A stretch of DNA of 64,000 bases from Isoptericola chiayiensis (GCF_013149805.1 NZ_JABEZT010000002.1:496001-560000), one strand, 5' to 3'; positions 18,804 to 27,719 are shown, numbered from the stretch's first letter. Notes: generated by a model not told the origin, from the sequence alone. Made by a program: numbers and translations.

Positions 18804-19952
18804 TCAGCCCTCCGCCCGGACCCAGCCGGGCGGCAGGCCCGCGGCCACGACCGACGCCACGAGGTGGGCCAGCCGGTGGTCGGGGTCGGCCGCGAGCGCC
18901 TCGTCCACCCGGTAGGAGGCCCGCGCGCCGTCGCCCCGCCACCAGGCGAGGAACGCCAGCAGGGTGGCGGCGGGGGCGTGCCAGCGCCGCGGGGTGTGGG
19001 AGACGACCAGCTCGAGGACGGCCTGGGCGCGTTCGGCCTCGCCGGGGTCGGGCCTGACGGCGTCGGCGGGGTCGACGACGCGCGCGAGGATCTCGGCGGT
19101 GGCCCGGTCGACCGCGGCGGGGTCAGCGGCGGTCACGGTGTCCTGGGCGCCGCCGTCGCCGCCGGGGACGAGGGTCAGCAGGACGGCGTCGCGCACGCGA
19201 CGGTCGGCCAGTCCTGCGGCGACGCGGCCCAGGAGCGCGGCACCGAGCAGCTGGTCCTCGGCCGCGTCGCCGTCGCGGTCACGCTCGGCGGGCCCGGGCA
19301 CGCACCGGGTCGCCTCGCGCCACGCGTCGAGCGCGGCGGTGCGCCAGGCGCGCCGTGCGCCCTCGTCGGGGCAGTCCGCGGCGGAGTCGTGGCTGCGGCG
19401 CGCGGCGCGGCCGGCCAGAGCACGCCGGTCGGCGGGTGCGGGGACGATCCGGTAGGCGACCTCGCGCGACGGGGCGACCTGACGGCCGGCCAGGACATGT
19501 GCGACGGCGATCTCGCTGGTCTCCAGCGCGGCCGGCGGGTGCCCCTGCTCGGGACAGCACGCCGGGTCGTCGCAGTCGAGGCCGCGGTAGCCGCCGTCGG
19601 TGACGATCCAGCGGTCGACGTCCACGCCGACGTCGACGGCGGCGATCGCCGTGCCCAGCAGGGCGCGGGCGGACGCCTCGTCGCGGGCCGTGTAGAGCAC
19701 GGCGGTCAGCGCGCGGGGACGCTGGTCGACGACGGCGCGCACCAGCGGCTCCAGGCCGTCGGCGACGTCGGGCCGGGCGAGGTCGTCCAGCGCGACACGG
19801 GCGACGAGCCCGAGGTGACCGTCCGCCGTCGTGCAGGCGACGACGACGCACTCGGCGGGCCGGAAGCCCAACCGGTAGGGGATGGCGGCCAGGAGGTCGT
19901 GCGGGCTGCGCAGGACGAGGGGCCGGGGTGCGGGGTCCAGTGCTGTGGTCAT
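18804..19952 (-). CDS. DUF4192-family protein
   Basis: Cytosolic protein of 382 residues. The start MTTALDPAPRPLVLRSPHDL followed by LLAAIPYRLGFRPAECVVV is the signature opening of DUF4192, an actinobacterial family of unknown function often found near sigA. A Cys-rich patch, LDCDDPACCPEQGHPP, is near residue 130. The C-terminal half is helical and ends PDHRLAHLVASVVAAGLPPG. The frame continues upstream, but similarity begins at the ATG at 19952. Confidence 0.82.
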   Translation of the reverse strand: MTTALDPAPRPLVLRSPHDLLAAIPYRLGFRPAECVVVACTTADGHLGLVARVALDDLARPDVADGLEPLVRAVVDQRPRALTAVLYTARDEASARALLGTAIAAVDVGVDVDRWIVTDGGYRGLDCDDPACCPEQGHPPAALETSEIAVAHVLAGRQVAPSREVAYRIVPAPADRRALAGRAARRSHDSAADCPDEGARRAWRTAALDAWREATRCVPGPAERDRDGDAAEDQLLGAALLGRVAAGLADRRVRDAVLLTLVPGGDGGAQDTVTAADPAAVDRATAEILARVVDPADAVRPDPGEAERAQAVLELVVSHTPRRWHAPAATLLAFLAWWRGDGARASYRVDEALAADPDHRLAHLVASVVAAGLPPGWVRAEG

Positions 19953-20038
19953 GGTCCGAGCACACCGTGCGGGGACGGCGTCGTGCCGGTGGGACGCCGC
20001 GGGCTGGGGACGTGCCTCGCCTGGGGGCGGCCGAGGTC

Positions 20039-20044
20039 TACGGT
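20039..20044 (+). promoter_or_regulatory. -10 element TACGGT before the lipoprotein gene
   Basis: TACGGT is followed by six bases and the GTG at 20051. Confidence 0.5.
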
Positions 20045-20050
20045 GTCCCC

Positions 20051-20587
20051 GTGCCTCCGACCCGTCCGCGCTCCCCCGCCCGCCGGTGCCGCCTGGCCGC
20101 ACCGGTCGTCGCGGCGCTGCTGGTCTCGGGCTGCGGCGTGCTGCCCGCCGCGGGTCCGCAGGACGCGAGCAGCGCGGGACCGACGCCGTCGGCCAGCGAG
20201 GAGGTGGCCTCGGCGATGCCCACGTTCGACCCGTCGTCGGCGGTCGCGCAGTACGCTCCCGGCTTCCCCGCGGAGCTGCTCGGCGCGCCGAAGAAGGCCA
20301 CGGTGCTGGCCAGCTCGGCGACACGGACCGAGGACGGTCGGTGGGAGGTCTCCCTGAGCCTGTCGACGACGCTGGGCACCCGCAAGGTGATGCGCCGGTA
20401 CGCGGACCGGCTGCAGGAGGCAGGGTTCGAGGAGTCGGACGACGTCGACGCGGCGGGCCTGAGCGCCCGCACCGCGTTCCTGCGCTCGGGCGACCAGGGC
20501 GGCACCGAGTCGGTGCTCATCGGGGTCCACGACGACGGCGAGCGGCGGCTGGTCTCGTTGTCCGGCATGGTGCGCCAGGACGCGTAG
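20051..20587 (+). CDS. Putative lipoprotein of unknown function
   Basis: Protein of 178 residues. A basic N-terminus leads to the hydrophobic stretch LAAPVVAALLVSGC, where LVSG/C is a lipobox, followed by a Ser/Pro-rich linker. The mature part has KVMRRYADRLQEAGFEESDD, a pattern common in actinobacterial surface lipoproteins that compare accumulated residues over a beta-sheet, but no named domain is recognised. The start gives a leaderless-type promoter spacing. It is divergent from the DUF4192 gene. Confidence 0.65.
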   Translation: MPPTRPRSPARRCRLAAPVVAALLVSGCGVLPAAGPQDASSAGPTPSASEEVASAMPTFDPSSAVAQYAPGFPAELLGAPKKATVLASSATRTEDGRWEVSLSLSTTLGTRKVMRRYADRLQEAGFEESDDVDAAGLSARTAFLRSGDQGGTESVLIGVHDDGERRLVSLSGMVRQDA

Positions 20588-20636
20588 GCCCGGACGCCGC
20601 TCCGGCCGGAACGACCCGGAACCGGCCCCGACACCC

Positions 20637-20642
20637 TAGGGT
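20637..20642 (+). promoter_or_regulatory. -10 element TAGGGT before the polyprenyl synthase
   Basis: TAGGGT is followed by GGCACC and the ATG at 20649, with no ribosome site. Confidence 0.6.
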
Positions 20643-20648
20643 GGCACC

Positions 20649-21755
20649 ATGCCCTCCGCCGCCGCCCTGGTCGATCTCGAGAACCTCCGCGACGACGTCG
20701 ACGCGGTGCTGCGCCGGCACCTGGACGACCTGAGCGCCGAGGCGGCCGCCACGGGACCCGGATCCCACGCCCTGACCGAGCACCTCGAGACCCTCCTCGA
20801 CGGCGGCAAGCGACTGCGGGCCGCCTTCTGCTACTGGTCCTTCCGCGCCCACGGAGGGTCGCCGGACGGGCCGCAGCGGGACGCCGTCGTGCGCGTGGGC
20901 GCGGCCCTCGAGCTGTTCCAGGCCGCCGCGCTGCTGCACGACGACGTCATGGACGCCTCGGACACCCGGCGCGGTCGGCCCACGGCTCACCGCGTCTTCG
21001 AGGCGCGGCACCGCGCCGAGGGCTGGGCGGGCGACCCCGAACGGTTCGGCACCGCGGCCGCCATCCTGCTGGGCGATCTCAGCCTGGTGGCCAGCCAGCG
21101 CGAGGTCGTGGCCGCCCTGGACGTCCTGGAGACCGCCGTCGCCCGCCGCGCCCGCGACGTGTTCACCGCGATGACGAGCGAGGTCGTCGTCGGCCAGTAC
21201 CTGGACGTGCTCGTGCAGGCCGAGCCCTGGGGCACGAACCCCGCCACCGACGAGGAGCGCGCCCGCACGGTGCTGCGCGCCAAGTCCGCGCGCTACTCCG
21301 TGGAGCGGCCCCTCACCCTCGGCGCGGTCCTCGCCGGTGCCGACGACGCCGCGGTGGCCACGATGAGCGACGCCGGGCTGCCCCTCGGCGAGGCCTTCCA
21401 GCTCCGCGACGACCTGCTCGGCGTCTTCGGCGACCCGACGGTAACGGGGAAGCCCGCCGGCGACGACCTGCGCGAGGGCAAGCACACCGTCCTGGTGGCC
21501 CGCACCCTGGCCGGGACGGACGACGCCGGGCGTCGGCTCGTCGCCGACCGGCTCGGCCACGAGGACCTCTCGGAGGCCGACGTCGCAGCGCTTCGCGCCG
21601 TGATCGTCGCCTCGGGCGCCGTCGACGGCGTCGAGAAGCTCATCGACGAGCTGGCCGCCACGGCGCTGACGACGCTGGACGGCGCCGGTCTCGCCCGGCC
21701 CGGCGCCGACGTGCTGACCGACCTGGCGCGCGTCGCGGTCGAACGGGTCGCCTGA
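20649..21755 (+). CDS. Polyprenyl diphosphate synthase (IdsA2-like)
   Basis: Trans-prenyltransferase of 368 residues that adds isopentenyl diphosphate to an allylic diphosphate. The first Asp-rich motif is LLHDDVMDASDTRRGRP near residue 100; the second is FQLRDDLLGVFGDPTVTGKP near residue 255, followed by DDLREGKHTVLV. The substrate-binding GGKRLRAAF is near residue 58. Product length (geranylgeranyl or similar) cannot be fixed by eye. The next genes are an Rv2175c homologue and a PknL-like kinase, the same order as idsA2-Rv2175c-pknL in M. tuberculosis. Confidence 0.88.
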   Translation: MPSAAALVDLENLRDDVDAVLRRHLDDLSAEAAATGPGSHALTEHLETLLDGGKRLRAAFCYWSFRAHGGSPDGPQRDAVVRVGAALELFQAAALLHDDVMDASDTRRGRPTAHRVFEARHRAEGWAGDPERFGTAAAILLGDLSLVASQREVVAALDVLETAVARRARDVFTAMTSEVVVGQYLDVLVQAEPWGTNPATDEERARTVLRAKSARYSVERPLTLGAVLAGADDAAVATMSDAGLPLGEAFQLRDDLLGVFGDPTVTGKPAGDDLREGKHTVLVARTLAGTDDAGRRLVADRLGHEDLSEADVAALRAVIVASGAVDGVEKLIDELAATALTTLDGAGLARPGADVLTDLARVAVERVA

Positions 21756-21797
21756 GGCGCACGACCCGGCGGTCCGAGCGGCCCGAGCAGCGGTCCG

Positions 21798-22178
21798 TCA
21801 GGCCAGCGCCTGGGCCACGCGGCGCACCTGGGCACGGCGCCCCGCGCGCAGCGCGTCGACGGGACGCGCGTCCAGCGACTCCTCCGGCGTGAACAGCCAC
21901 TGCAGCGCCTCGCCGTCGCTGAACCCGGCGTCGCCCAGGAGCATCACGGTGCCGCGCAGCGTCTCGACGACGTGGGGTGCGCCGTCGGGCCCCTCGACGA
22001 GGAACGCCGCCGGCACCTGGAACGTGGTGCGCGGGCCCCGCTTGACGCCGATCAGGTGGCGGGAGTCCACGAGCCCGCGGACCGCACCCACCTCGACGCC
22101 GAGCTGCTCGGCGACGTCGGGCAGGGTCAGCCAGTCGTCGATCAGGTCGTCCAGGGTGCTGTTCTCCGCGGTGCTCAC
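21798..22178 (-). CDS. Rv2175c-type winged-helix DNA-binding protein
   Basis: Protein of 126 residues. The helix-turn-helix is in LTLPDVAEQLGVEVGAVRGL, followed by GVKRGPRTTFQVPAAFL. The short N-terminal tail MSTAENSTLDDLIDD has a Thr and Ser; in M. tuberculosis Rv2175c the kinase PknL phosphorylates an N-terminal Thr and weakens DNA binding. The kinase gene is divergent, 104 bases away, so the same regulator-kinase pairing is likely. The GTG start has a -10-like TAGGCT six bases upstream. Confidence 0.83.
   Translation of the reverse strand: MSTAENSTLDDLIDDWLTLPDVAEQLGVEVGAVRGLVDSRHLIGVKRGPRTTFQVPAAFLVEGPDGAPHVVETLRGTVMLLGDAGFSDGEALQWLFTPEESLDARPVDALRAGRRAQVRRVAQALA
22070..22075 (+). other. 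Position check for the kinase promoter (see 22270-22275)
   Basis: No feature is claimed inside the Rv2175c-like gene at this place; the kinase -10 lies at 22270-22275. Confidence 0.05.
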
Positions 22179-22184
22179 CGCACC

Positions 22185-22190
22185 AGCCTA
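22185..22190 (-). promoter_or_regulatory. -10 element TAGGCT before the Rv2175c-like gene
   Basis: On the minus strand TAGGCT is followed by six bases and the GTG at 22178. It shares the 104-base divergent region with the kinase promoter. Confidence 0.55.
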
Positions 22191-22269
22191 GCCGCGCCGC
22201 AGCGACCCGGCGCCGGCCGTCCCGGGCCGGGCCCGGCCATGCCTGCGGGCCCCCGCGCGACGCGCCGCT

Positions 22270-22275
22270 TAAACT
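22270..22275 (+). promoter_or_regulatory. -10 element TAAACT before the PknL-like kinase
   Basis: TAAACT is followed by CGGGCCC and the GTG at 22283. It is the most AT-rich spot in this divergent region. Confidence 0.55.
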
Positions 22276-22282
22276 CGGGCCC

Positions 22283-24259
22283 GTGGCCACCACGACGACG
22301 GACGCGATGCTCGGCCGCCTGGTGGGCGGTCGGTACGAGATCGTCGCGCGCGTCGCCCGTGGCGGCATGGCGACCGTGTACCGGGCCCGGGACCGCCGCC
22401 TCGACCGCGACGTCGCCCTGAAGATCATGCACCCGCACCTCGCCGAGGGGGTCGACGGCGGCCGGTTCGTCTCCCGGTTCCGGCGCGAGGCCCGGTCCTC
22501 GGCGCGGCTCTCCCACCCCGGCGTCGTCGCGGTCTTCGACCAGGGCGTCGACGGCGACCTGAGCTACCTCACCATGGAGTACGTCGCCGGCTCCAACCTG
22601 CGCGGCGCCCTGCACGACGGGCCGCTCACCGTCGGGCGGGCGCTCGACGTGGCGGCCCAGACGCTGGCCGCCCTCGCCGCCGCGCACCGCGTCGGCCTCG
22701 TCCACCGCGACGTCAAGCCGGAGAACGTCCTGCTCGACGAGGACGGCGCGGTCAAGGTCGCCGACTTCGGGCTCGCCCGCGCGGTCACCGAGGTCACCAC
22801 GACCACCACCGGGACCATCCTGGGCACGGTCGCCTACCTCGCCCCCGAGGTGATCACCACCGGCGGCTGCACCCCCGCCACCGACGTCTACGCCGTGGGC
22901 GTGCTGCTCTCCGAGATGCTGACCGGCACGCTGCCCTACCCGGGCGAGACCCCCATCCAGGTCGCGTTCCACCACGTCCACGAGGACCTGCCGACGCCGT
23001 CCGAGCGCGTCGGCTGGCTGCCCGCCCAGATCGACGACCTGATCGCCCTGTTCACCGCCCGCGACCCCGAGGGCCGCCCCCCGCACGCGGCCGCCGCCCT
23101 CGTCGCCGTCCGTGCCGTCCGCACCGCGCTCGACGACGAGGTCCTCGTCCGCGCCGCCGAGCCTCCGGCGTCGTCCGAGCCGGCGTCACCCGCCGACGAC
23201 CTCGACGACGCCGGTTCCGCGGACGCCGCCGGCGGGTCGGCCGACGCCGTCGACGAGATCCCGGCGGCCTTCTTCACCGAGGTCTCCGCCGGCCATCTCA
23301 CCGAGCACGTCGTCACCGACCCCACCACAGAGCTGGGCTCCGGCAGCCGGCCGCCGCGCCGCCGCCGGCGACGCCGCGTGGTCGCCGGGCTGCTGGTCGT
23401 CGTCCTGCTCCTCGCCGGCGGCGGCGTCGGCACCTGGTGGTGGTACACGGAGGGCCCGGGGGCGTGGACGACCGTCCCCGACGACCTCGCCGGCGTCGAG
23501 CTCCGGGCGGCGCAGGAGACGCTGTCGGGCCACGGCCTGGAGACCACCACGAGCGAGACGTACGACGACGAGGTCCCGGCCGGCGACGTCGTGACCAGCG
23601 CGCCGGCCCCCGGCGAGCGCGTGCGCACCGACGGCACCGTGGAGCTGGTGGTCTCCCTCGGCGTGCAGCTGCTCACCGTGCCGGAGGACCTGCTCGGGGC
23701 CACGGCGCAGGACGCGACCGCCGCGCTGGAGGACACCGGGTTCACGGTCGCGACGCCGCGCACCGCCTATGACGACCGGGCCCCCGAGGGCGAGGTCGTC
23801 GAGATGTCCGTGCCCGAGGGGTCCACGCAGCGGCACGACACCGTCGTCCGGATCACCGTGTCCGACGGCCCCGCACCCGTCCGCGTCCCGCAGGTCGTCG
23901 GGGTGGACGGCGACCAGGCCGAGGAGGACCTCGCGGGCGTCGGCCTGGAGGTCGAGTACACCGACCCCGAGCACGCGACCGGCACCCCGGAGGGGCACGT
24001 CCTGACGCAGGACCCCGAGCAGGGCACCGCGGCGCACCGCACCGACACGGTCACGCTGACGCTGTCCGCGGGCCCGCCGGAGGTCGAGGTGCCCGACGTC
24101 GAGGGCATGTCGACGCAGGAGGCCACCGACGCGCTCGAGGAGGCCGGGTTCGTGGTCGAGGTGAACCGCTACCTCGGCGGCCTGCTCGACACCGTGCGGT
24201 TCCAGGACACCACGGGCACCGCGCTGCAGGGCTCGACGGTGACGCTCACCGTCTGGTGA
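22283..24259 (+). CDS. pknL: Membrane Ser/Thr protein kinase with four PASTA domains (PknL-like)
   Basis: Receptor-type kinase of 658 residues. The kinase domain (about 15-275) has all key residues: VARGGMATVYRARD loop, VALKIM lysine (K47), HRDVKPENVLL (D143) and DFGLA (161-163). One membrane helix, VVAGLLVVVLLLAGGGVGTW, follows an Arg-rich stretch near 366. Outside lie four PASTA repeats (from about 393 to the end), domains that bind peptidoglycan fragments or beta-lactams. M. tuberculosis PknL is shorter and lacks these repeats, so this version may sense the wall directly. The 3' end overlaps aroG by 14 bases. Confidence 0.93.
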   Translation: MATTTTDAMLGRLVGGRYEIVARVARGGMATVYRARDRRLDRDVALKIMHPHLAEGVDGGRFVSRFRREARSSARLSHPGVVAVFDQGVDGDLSYLTMEYVAGSNLRGALHDGPLTVGRALDVAAQTLAALAAAHRVGLVHRDVKPENVLLDEDGAVKVADFGLARAVTEVTTTTTGTILGTVAYLAPEVITTGGCTPATDVYAVGVLLSEMLTGTLPYPGETPIQVAFHHVHEDLPTPSERVGWLPAQIDDLIALFTARDPEGRPPHAAAALVAVRAVRTALDDEVLVRAAEPPASSEPASPADDLDDAGSADAAGGSADAVDEIPAAFFTEVSAGHLTEHVVTDPTTELGSGSRPPRRRRRRRVVAGLLVVVLLLAGGGVGTWWWYTEGPGAWTTVPDDLAGVELRAAQETLSGHGLETTTSETYDDEVPAGDVVTSAPAPGERVRTDGTVELVVSLGVQLLTVPEDLLGATAQDATAALEDTGFTVATPRTAYDDRAPEGEVVEMSVPEGSTQRHDTVVRITVSDGPAPVRVPQVVGVDGDQAEEDLAGVGLEVEYTDPEHATGTPEGHVLTQDPEQGTAAHRTDTVTLTLSAGPPEVEVPDVEGMSTQEATDALEEAGFVVEVNRYLGGLLDTVRFQDTTGTALQGSTVTLTVW

Positions 24260-25610
24260 GCATCTCCGCCACCTGGAAGGCCGTCTCCAGCGACTGCTGG
24301 TGGTTCAGACGCGGGTCCACGAGCGTCTCGTACCGCTCCGCCAGGCCGGCGTCGGAGATCTCCTCGCTGCCGCCGAGCACCTCGGTCACGTCGTCGCCGG
24401 TGAGCTCCATGTGCAGGCCCCCGGGCACCGTCCCGAGCTCGCGGTGCACCTCGAAGAATCCCGTCACCTCGTCCAGGACGTCGGTGAACCGTCGGGTCTT
24501 GAACCCGCTGTCCGAGGTGATCGTGTTGCCGTGCATGGGGTCGGTCACCCACGTCACCGCCACGTCGGCGGCGGTGACCTTCGCGACGACCTCCGGCAGC
24601 ACCTCGCGCAGCCTGCCGGCACCCATGCGGGTGATGAACGTCAGCCGCCCGGGGGTGTTGTCCGGGTTGAGCCGCCGCGCCAGGGCGATCGCGTCGTCGG
24701 GCGCGGTGGTCGGACCGAGCTTGACGCCGATCGGGTTCGCCACCCGCGACAGGAACTCCACGTGGGCGCCGTCGAGCTGCCGGGTCCGCTCCCCGATCCA
24801 CAGGAAGTGGGCGCTCGTGCCGTAGGGCCGCCCGGACCTGGCGTCGACGCGCGTGAGCGCCCGCTCGTAGTCGAGGATCAGCGCCTCGTGGCTGAGGAAG
24901 AACTCCACCGTGCGCAGCGCGTCGAAGTCGGCGCCGCACGCGTCCATGAAGCGGATCGCGCGGTCGATCTCCGTGGCGGTGCGCTCGTAGCGCGCGTACG
25001 CGGGGTTCAGCATGAACCCGCGGTTCCACTCGTGCACCCGGCGCAGGTCGGCGTAGCCGCCCTGGGTGAAGCCGCGCACCACGTTGGCGGTCGCCGTGGA
25101 GATCCGGTAGGCCTCTTCCAGGCGGCGCGGATCCGGGATGCGGGACTCGGGCGTGAACGCGTGCCCGTTGACCATGTCGCCGCGGTAGCACGGCAGGGTC
25201 ACGCCGTCGCGCGTCTCGGTGTCCGACGAGCGCGGCTTGGCGTACTGCCCGGCCAGGCGGCCCATCTTGACCACGGGGGTGCTCGCCCCGTGGGTCAGCA
25301 CCACGGCCATCTGCAGGATGGTGCGGACCTTGTTGCGGATGCGCGTCGCGTTCGCGTCGGCGAACGTCTCCGCGCAGTCGCCGCCCTGCAGCAGGAACGC
25401 CTCGCCGCGCCCGGCCGCGGCGAGGCGTTCGGTGAGCGTGTCCGCCTCGGCGGGCACCACGAGCGGCGCCGCCACCGACAGCCGGGCGGCGACGTCGGCG
25501 AGCGCCCCCGCGTCCGGCCAGGTGGGTTGCTGGAGCGCCTCCAGGGAGCGAAAGCGGTCCAGGCCCTCCGGGTCGGTCCCGGGCGCGACGGAGTCGACGG
25601 CGGTGCTCAT
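24246..25610 (-). CDS. aroG: Class II 3-deoxy-7-phosphoheptulonate (DAHP) synthase
   Basis: First enzyme of the shikimate pathway, joining phosphoenolpyruvate and erythrose 4-phosphate. It has 454 residues, normal for the plant-like class II type. Motifs are FLLQGGDCAETFAD (metal-binding Cys), PVVKMGRLAGQYAKPRSSD, SAHFLWIGERTRQLDGAHVE, PIGVKLGPTT and VTWVTDPMHGNT. It follows the phosphofructokinase gene by 14 bases, so the two probably share an mRNA. Its end overlaps the end of the convergent kinase gene, leaving no room for a terminator between them. Confidence 0.95.
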   Translation of the reverse strand: MSTAVDSVAPGTDPEGLDRFRSLEALQQPTWPDAGALADVAARLSVAAPLVVPAEADTLTERLAAAGRGEAFLLQGGDCAETFADANATRIRNKVRTILQMAVVLTHGASTPVVKMGRLAGQYAKPRSSDTETRDGVTLPCYRGDMVNGHAFTPESRIPDPRRLEEAYRISTATANVVRGFTQGGYADLRRVHEWNRGFMLNPAYARYERTATEIDRAIRFMDACGADFDALRTVEFFLSHEALILDYERALTRVDARSGRPYGTSAHFLWIGERTRQLDGAHVEFLSRVANPIGVKLGPTTAPDDAIALARRLNPDNTPGRLTFITRMGAGRLREVLPEVVAKVTAADVAVTWVTDPMHGNTITSDSGFKTRRFTDVLDEVTGFFEVHRELGTVPGGLHMELTGDDVTEVLGGSEEISDAGLAERYETLVDPRLNHQQSLETAFQVAEMLTRR

Positions 25611-25624
25611 GGTGCCCTACCGGC

Positions 25625-26851
25625 TCAGTGCTCGGCGGGCTGGGCGGGCACCAGCGGCTGGCCGAGGTCGGCCAGCAGCTCGCCGAACCACTCCTGGTGG
25701 ACGTCGAACGCCTTGCCGCCGGCGATCCGCGGGAACGCGATCGCCTTGAGCTTGTCCTCGTCCTCCTCGTCGTGCCCGATGACGCCGGGCTCGCCGCGCA
25801 GCGCGCACTCGACGGCCAGGTCCGTCATCGACTTGATGAGGCGCAGGTCCTCGGCGTTCGCGGCCGCCGCACGCGAGTAGTAGCCGGACTTCTGGACCAT
25901 GACCTTCTCGGCGCCCAGCTTCTCGGCGAACTGCTGCGCGAACCACTGGCCGGGGTTGATCGTGTCGAGCTTGACGTGCCCGAACGGGTCGCGCTGGACC
26001 TCCTCGCCCGCGGCCTCGAGCTGCGCGACGATCTCGTGCATGCCGGCACCCTCGGACAGGAAGATGTTGACGTTGCCGTGGGTGTCCATGACGCCCTTGA
26101 GGCGCTCGGCCTCGGCGTCGATGTCGATGGACAGCTCCGGCAGGAACACCGCGTGCACGTCCCATCGCTCCCGGGTCAGCCCGAGGGCGGGCGCGAACTC
26201 CTGCGCGTCCAGCCACTTGCGGTACTCCGCGGCCGCCGCGGCCGTCAGCCACCCGCAGTGCCGGCCCATGACCTCGTGCACGATGAGCATGCGCGGGCCC
26301 GACCGGTGCTCGCCGATGACGTTCGCGGCGAACCCGGCGGCCTCCTCGGCGGCGGTCCACGCCCCGAGCGACTGCCGGATCGGCACCACGTCGTTGTCGA
26401 TCGTCTTGGGCAGTCCGACCACGGTGAGCTCGTAGTCGTTCTCGTGCAGGTAGGCGGCGAGGTCGGCCGCGGTGGTGTTGGTGTCGTCGCCGCCGATCGT
26501 GTGCAGCACGTCGACGCCGTCGGCCTTGAGCTGCTCCGCGGCCACGTGCAGCGGGTCCTGCCCCTCGGCGACCAGACCACGCTTGACGCAGTCGGCGGCG
26601 TTGGTGAGCTTGACGCGCGAGTTGCCGATCGGCGAACCGCCGAAGCGGTGCAGGATGCCGGCCTGGCGACGCCCCTCGGCGTCGATCTCGATCTTCGTGC
26701 CGGTCAGCAGACCGTGGTAGCCGTACTGGTACGCGATGATCTCGATCGACGGGTCGAGCTCGGTGTAGCGCTCGATGAGACCGCCGACGGCGGAGGACAG
26801 GCACGGGGCGAAACCACCTGCGGTCAGCAGGGCCACGCGACGGACCGACAT
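25625..26851 (-). CDS. pfp: 6-phosphofructokinase, probably pyrophosphate-dependent
   Basis: Glycolytic enzyme of 408 residues that phosphorylates fructose 6-phosphate. Two residues point to pyrophosphate as donor: the GGDDTNTT loop (second Asp in place of the Gly found in ATP enzymes) and the Lys in PKTIDNDVVP (ATP enzymes have PGTIDND). MGRHCGWL carries a substrate-binding Arg. The ATG at 26851 has AGAGG about nine bases upstream. If pyrophosphate-dependent, the step is reversible. Confidence 0.9.
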   Translation of the reverse strand: MSVRRVALLTAGGFAPCLSSAVGGLIERYTELDPSIEIIAYQYGYHGLLTGTKIEIDAEGRRQAGILHRFGGSPIGNSRVKLTNAADCVKRGLVAEGQDPLHVAAEQLKADGVDVLHTIGGDDTNTTAADLAAYLHENDYELTVVGLPKTIDNDVVPIRQSLGAWTAAEEAAGFAANVIGEHRSGPRMLIVHEVMGRHCGWLTAAAAAEYRKWLDAQEFAPALGLTRERWDVHAVFLPELSIDIDAEAERLKGVMDTHGNVNIFLSEGAGMHEIVAQLEAAGEEVQRDPFGHVKLDTINPGQWFAQQFAEKLGAEKVMVQKSGYYSRAAAANAEDLRLIKSMTDLAVECALRGEPGVIGHDEEDEDKLKAIAFPRIAGGKAFDVHQEWFGELLADLGQPLVPAQPAEH

Positions 26852-26924
26852 GAGGGCAAACCTCTCGTTGGGGGATGACTGCCCACCCATCCTATGAGGC
26901 CCCGCGCGTGGCCGTGGCGCCGTC

Positions 26925-27689
26925 TCAGCCGGTAGGCGTCTCCGGGTCGGGCGCGGCCGGCGGCGTCGACCCGGACGGGCCGGACGACGGCGTGGTGTCC
27001 ACCGGCAGGCCCTGGGCGATGCGGGCCTTGGCGGTCGCCGCGTACACGTCGACGTACTCCTGCTCGCTGAGGCGCAGGATCGCGTACATGATCTCGTCCG
27101 TGACGGCGCGCAGCACGAACCGGTCGTGCTCCATGCCGCGGTAGCGGCTGAAGTCCAGCGGCTCGCCCAGGACCACACCGATCCGCATCGGCTTCGGGAC
27201 GGTCCGTCCCAGCGGCTGGGACTCGGCGGTCCCGATCATCGCCACCGGCACCACCGGCGCCCCGGACTCCAGCGCCAGCCGGGCGACGCCCGTCTTGCCG
27301 CGGTAGAGGCGGCCGTCGGGGCTCCGGGTGCCCTCCGGGTAGATGCCGAACAGGTCGCCCTCGGACAGCACCCGCAACCCGGTGCGCAGCGCGGCCTCGC
27401 TGGCCCGGCCACCGGACCGGTCCACCGGGATCGTGCCCACGCCCCGCATGAAGCCCGCCACCAGACGGCCCCGCAGGCCGCGGCCGGTGAAGTAGTCGGA
27501 CTTGCCGAGGAACTTGACCTGCCGGTCCAGGACGATCGGCAGCACGAAGGAGTCGATGACGGCCAGGTGGTTGCCGGCGAGGATGGCGCCACCCGAGTCG
27601 GGCACGTTCTCCACGCCCCGGGTCCAGGGGCGGAAGGCGAGCCGGAGGAACGGCCCGGCCAGCACGTGCTTCATCACCCAGTAGAACAA
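26925..27689 (-). CDS. plsC: 1-acyl-sn-glycerol-3-phosphate acyltransferase family (PlsC)
   Basis: Membrane-bound acyltransferase of 254 residues for phospholipid synthesis. Block I is NHLAVIDS (H-x4-D catalytic pair), block II is near GTIPVDRSGGRAS, block III is GIYPEGTRSPDGRLYRGKTG, and block IV is VVPVAMIGT. A Pro/Ser-rich C-terminal tail (about 25 residues) is not conserved. The proposed TTG start at 27689 lies four bases after GAGGAGG, the best ribosome site; GTG (27677) and ATG (27674) follow within 16 bases. It is divergent from the next gene. Confidence 0.85.
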   Translation of the reverse strand: MFYWVMKHVLAGPFLRLAFRPWTRGVENVPDSGGAILAGNHLAVIDSFVLPIVLDRQVKFLGKSDYFTGRGLRGRLVAGFMRGVGTIPVDRSGGRASEAALRTGLRVLSEGDLFGIYPEGTRSPDGRLYRGKTGVARLALESGAPVVPVAMIGTAESQPLGRTVPKPMRIGVVLGEPLDFSRYRGMEHDRFVLRAVTDEIMYAILRLSEQEYVDVYAATAKARIAQGLPVDTTPSSGPSGSTPPAAPDPETPTG

Positions 27690-27719
27690 CGGTCCTCCTC
27701 GCGACGCCGCCGGTGACAA

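Noticed and set aside
22070-22075. A promoter element placed at 22070 for the kinase
   Set aside because: The TAAACT hexamer is at 22270-22275; position 22070 lies inside the Rv2175c-like coding region and holds nothing.
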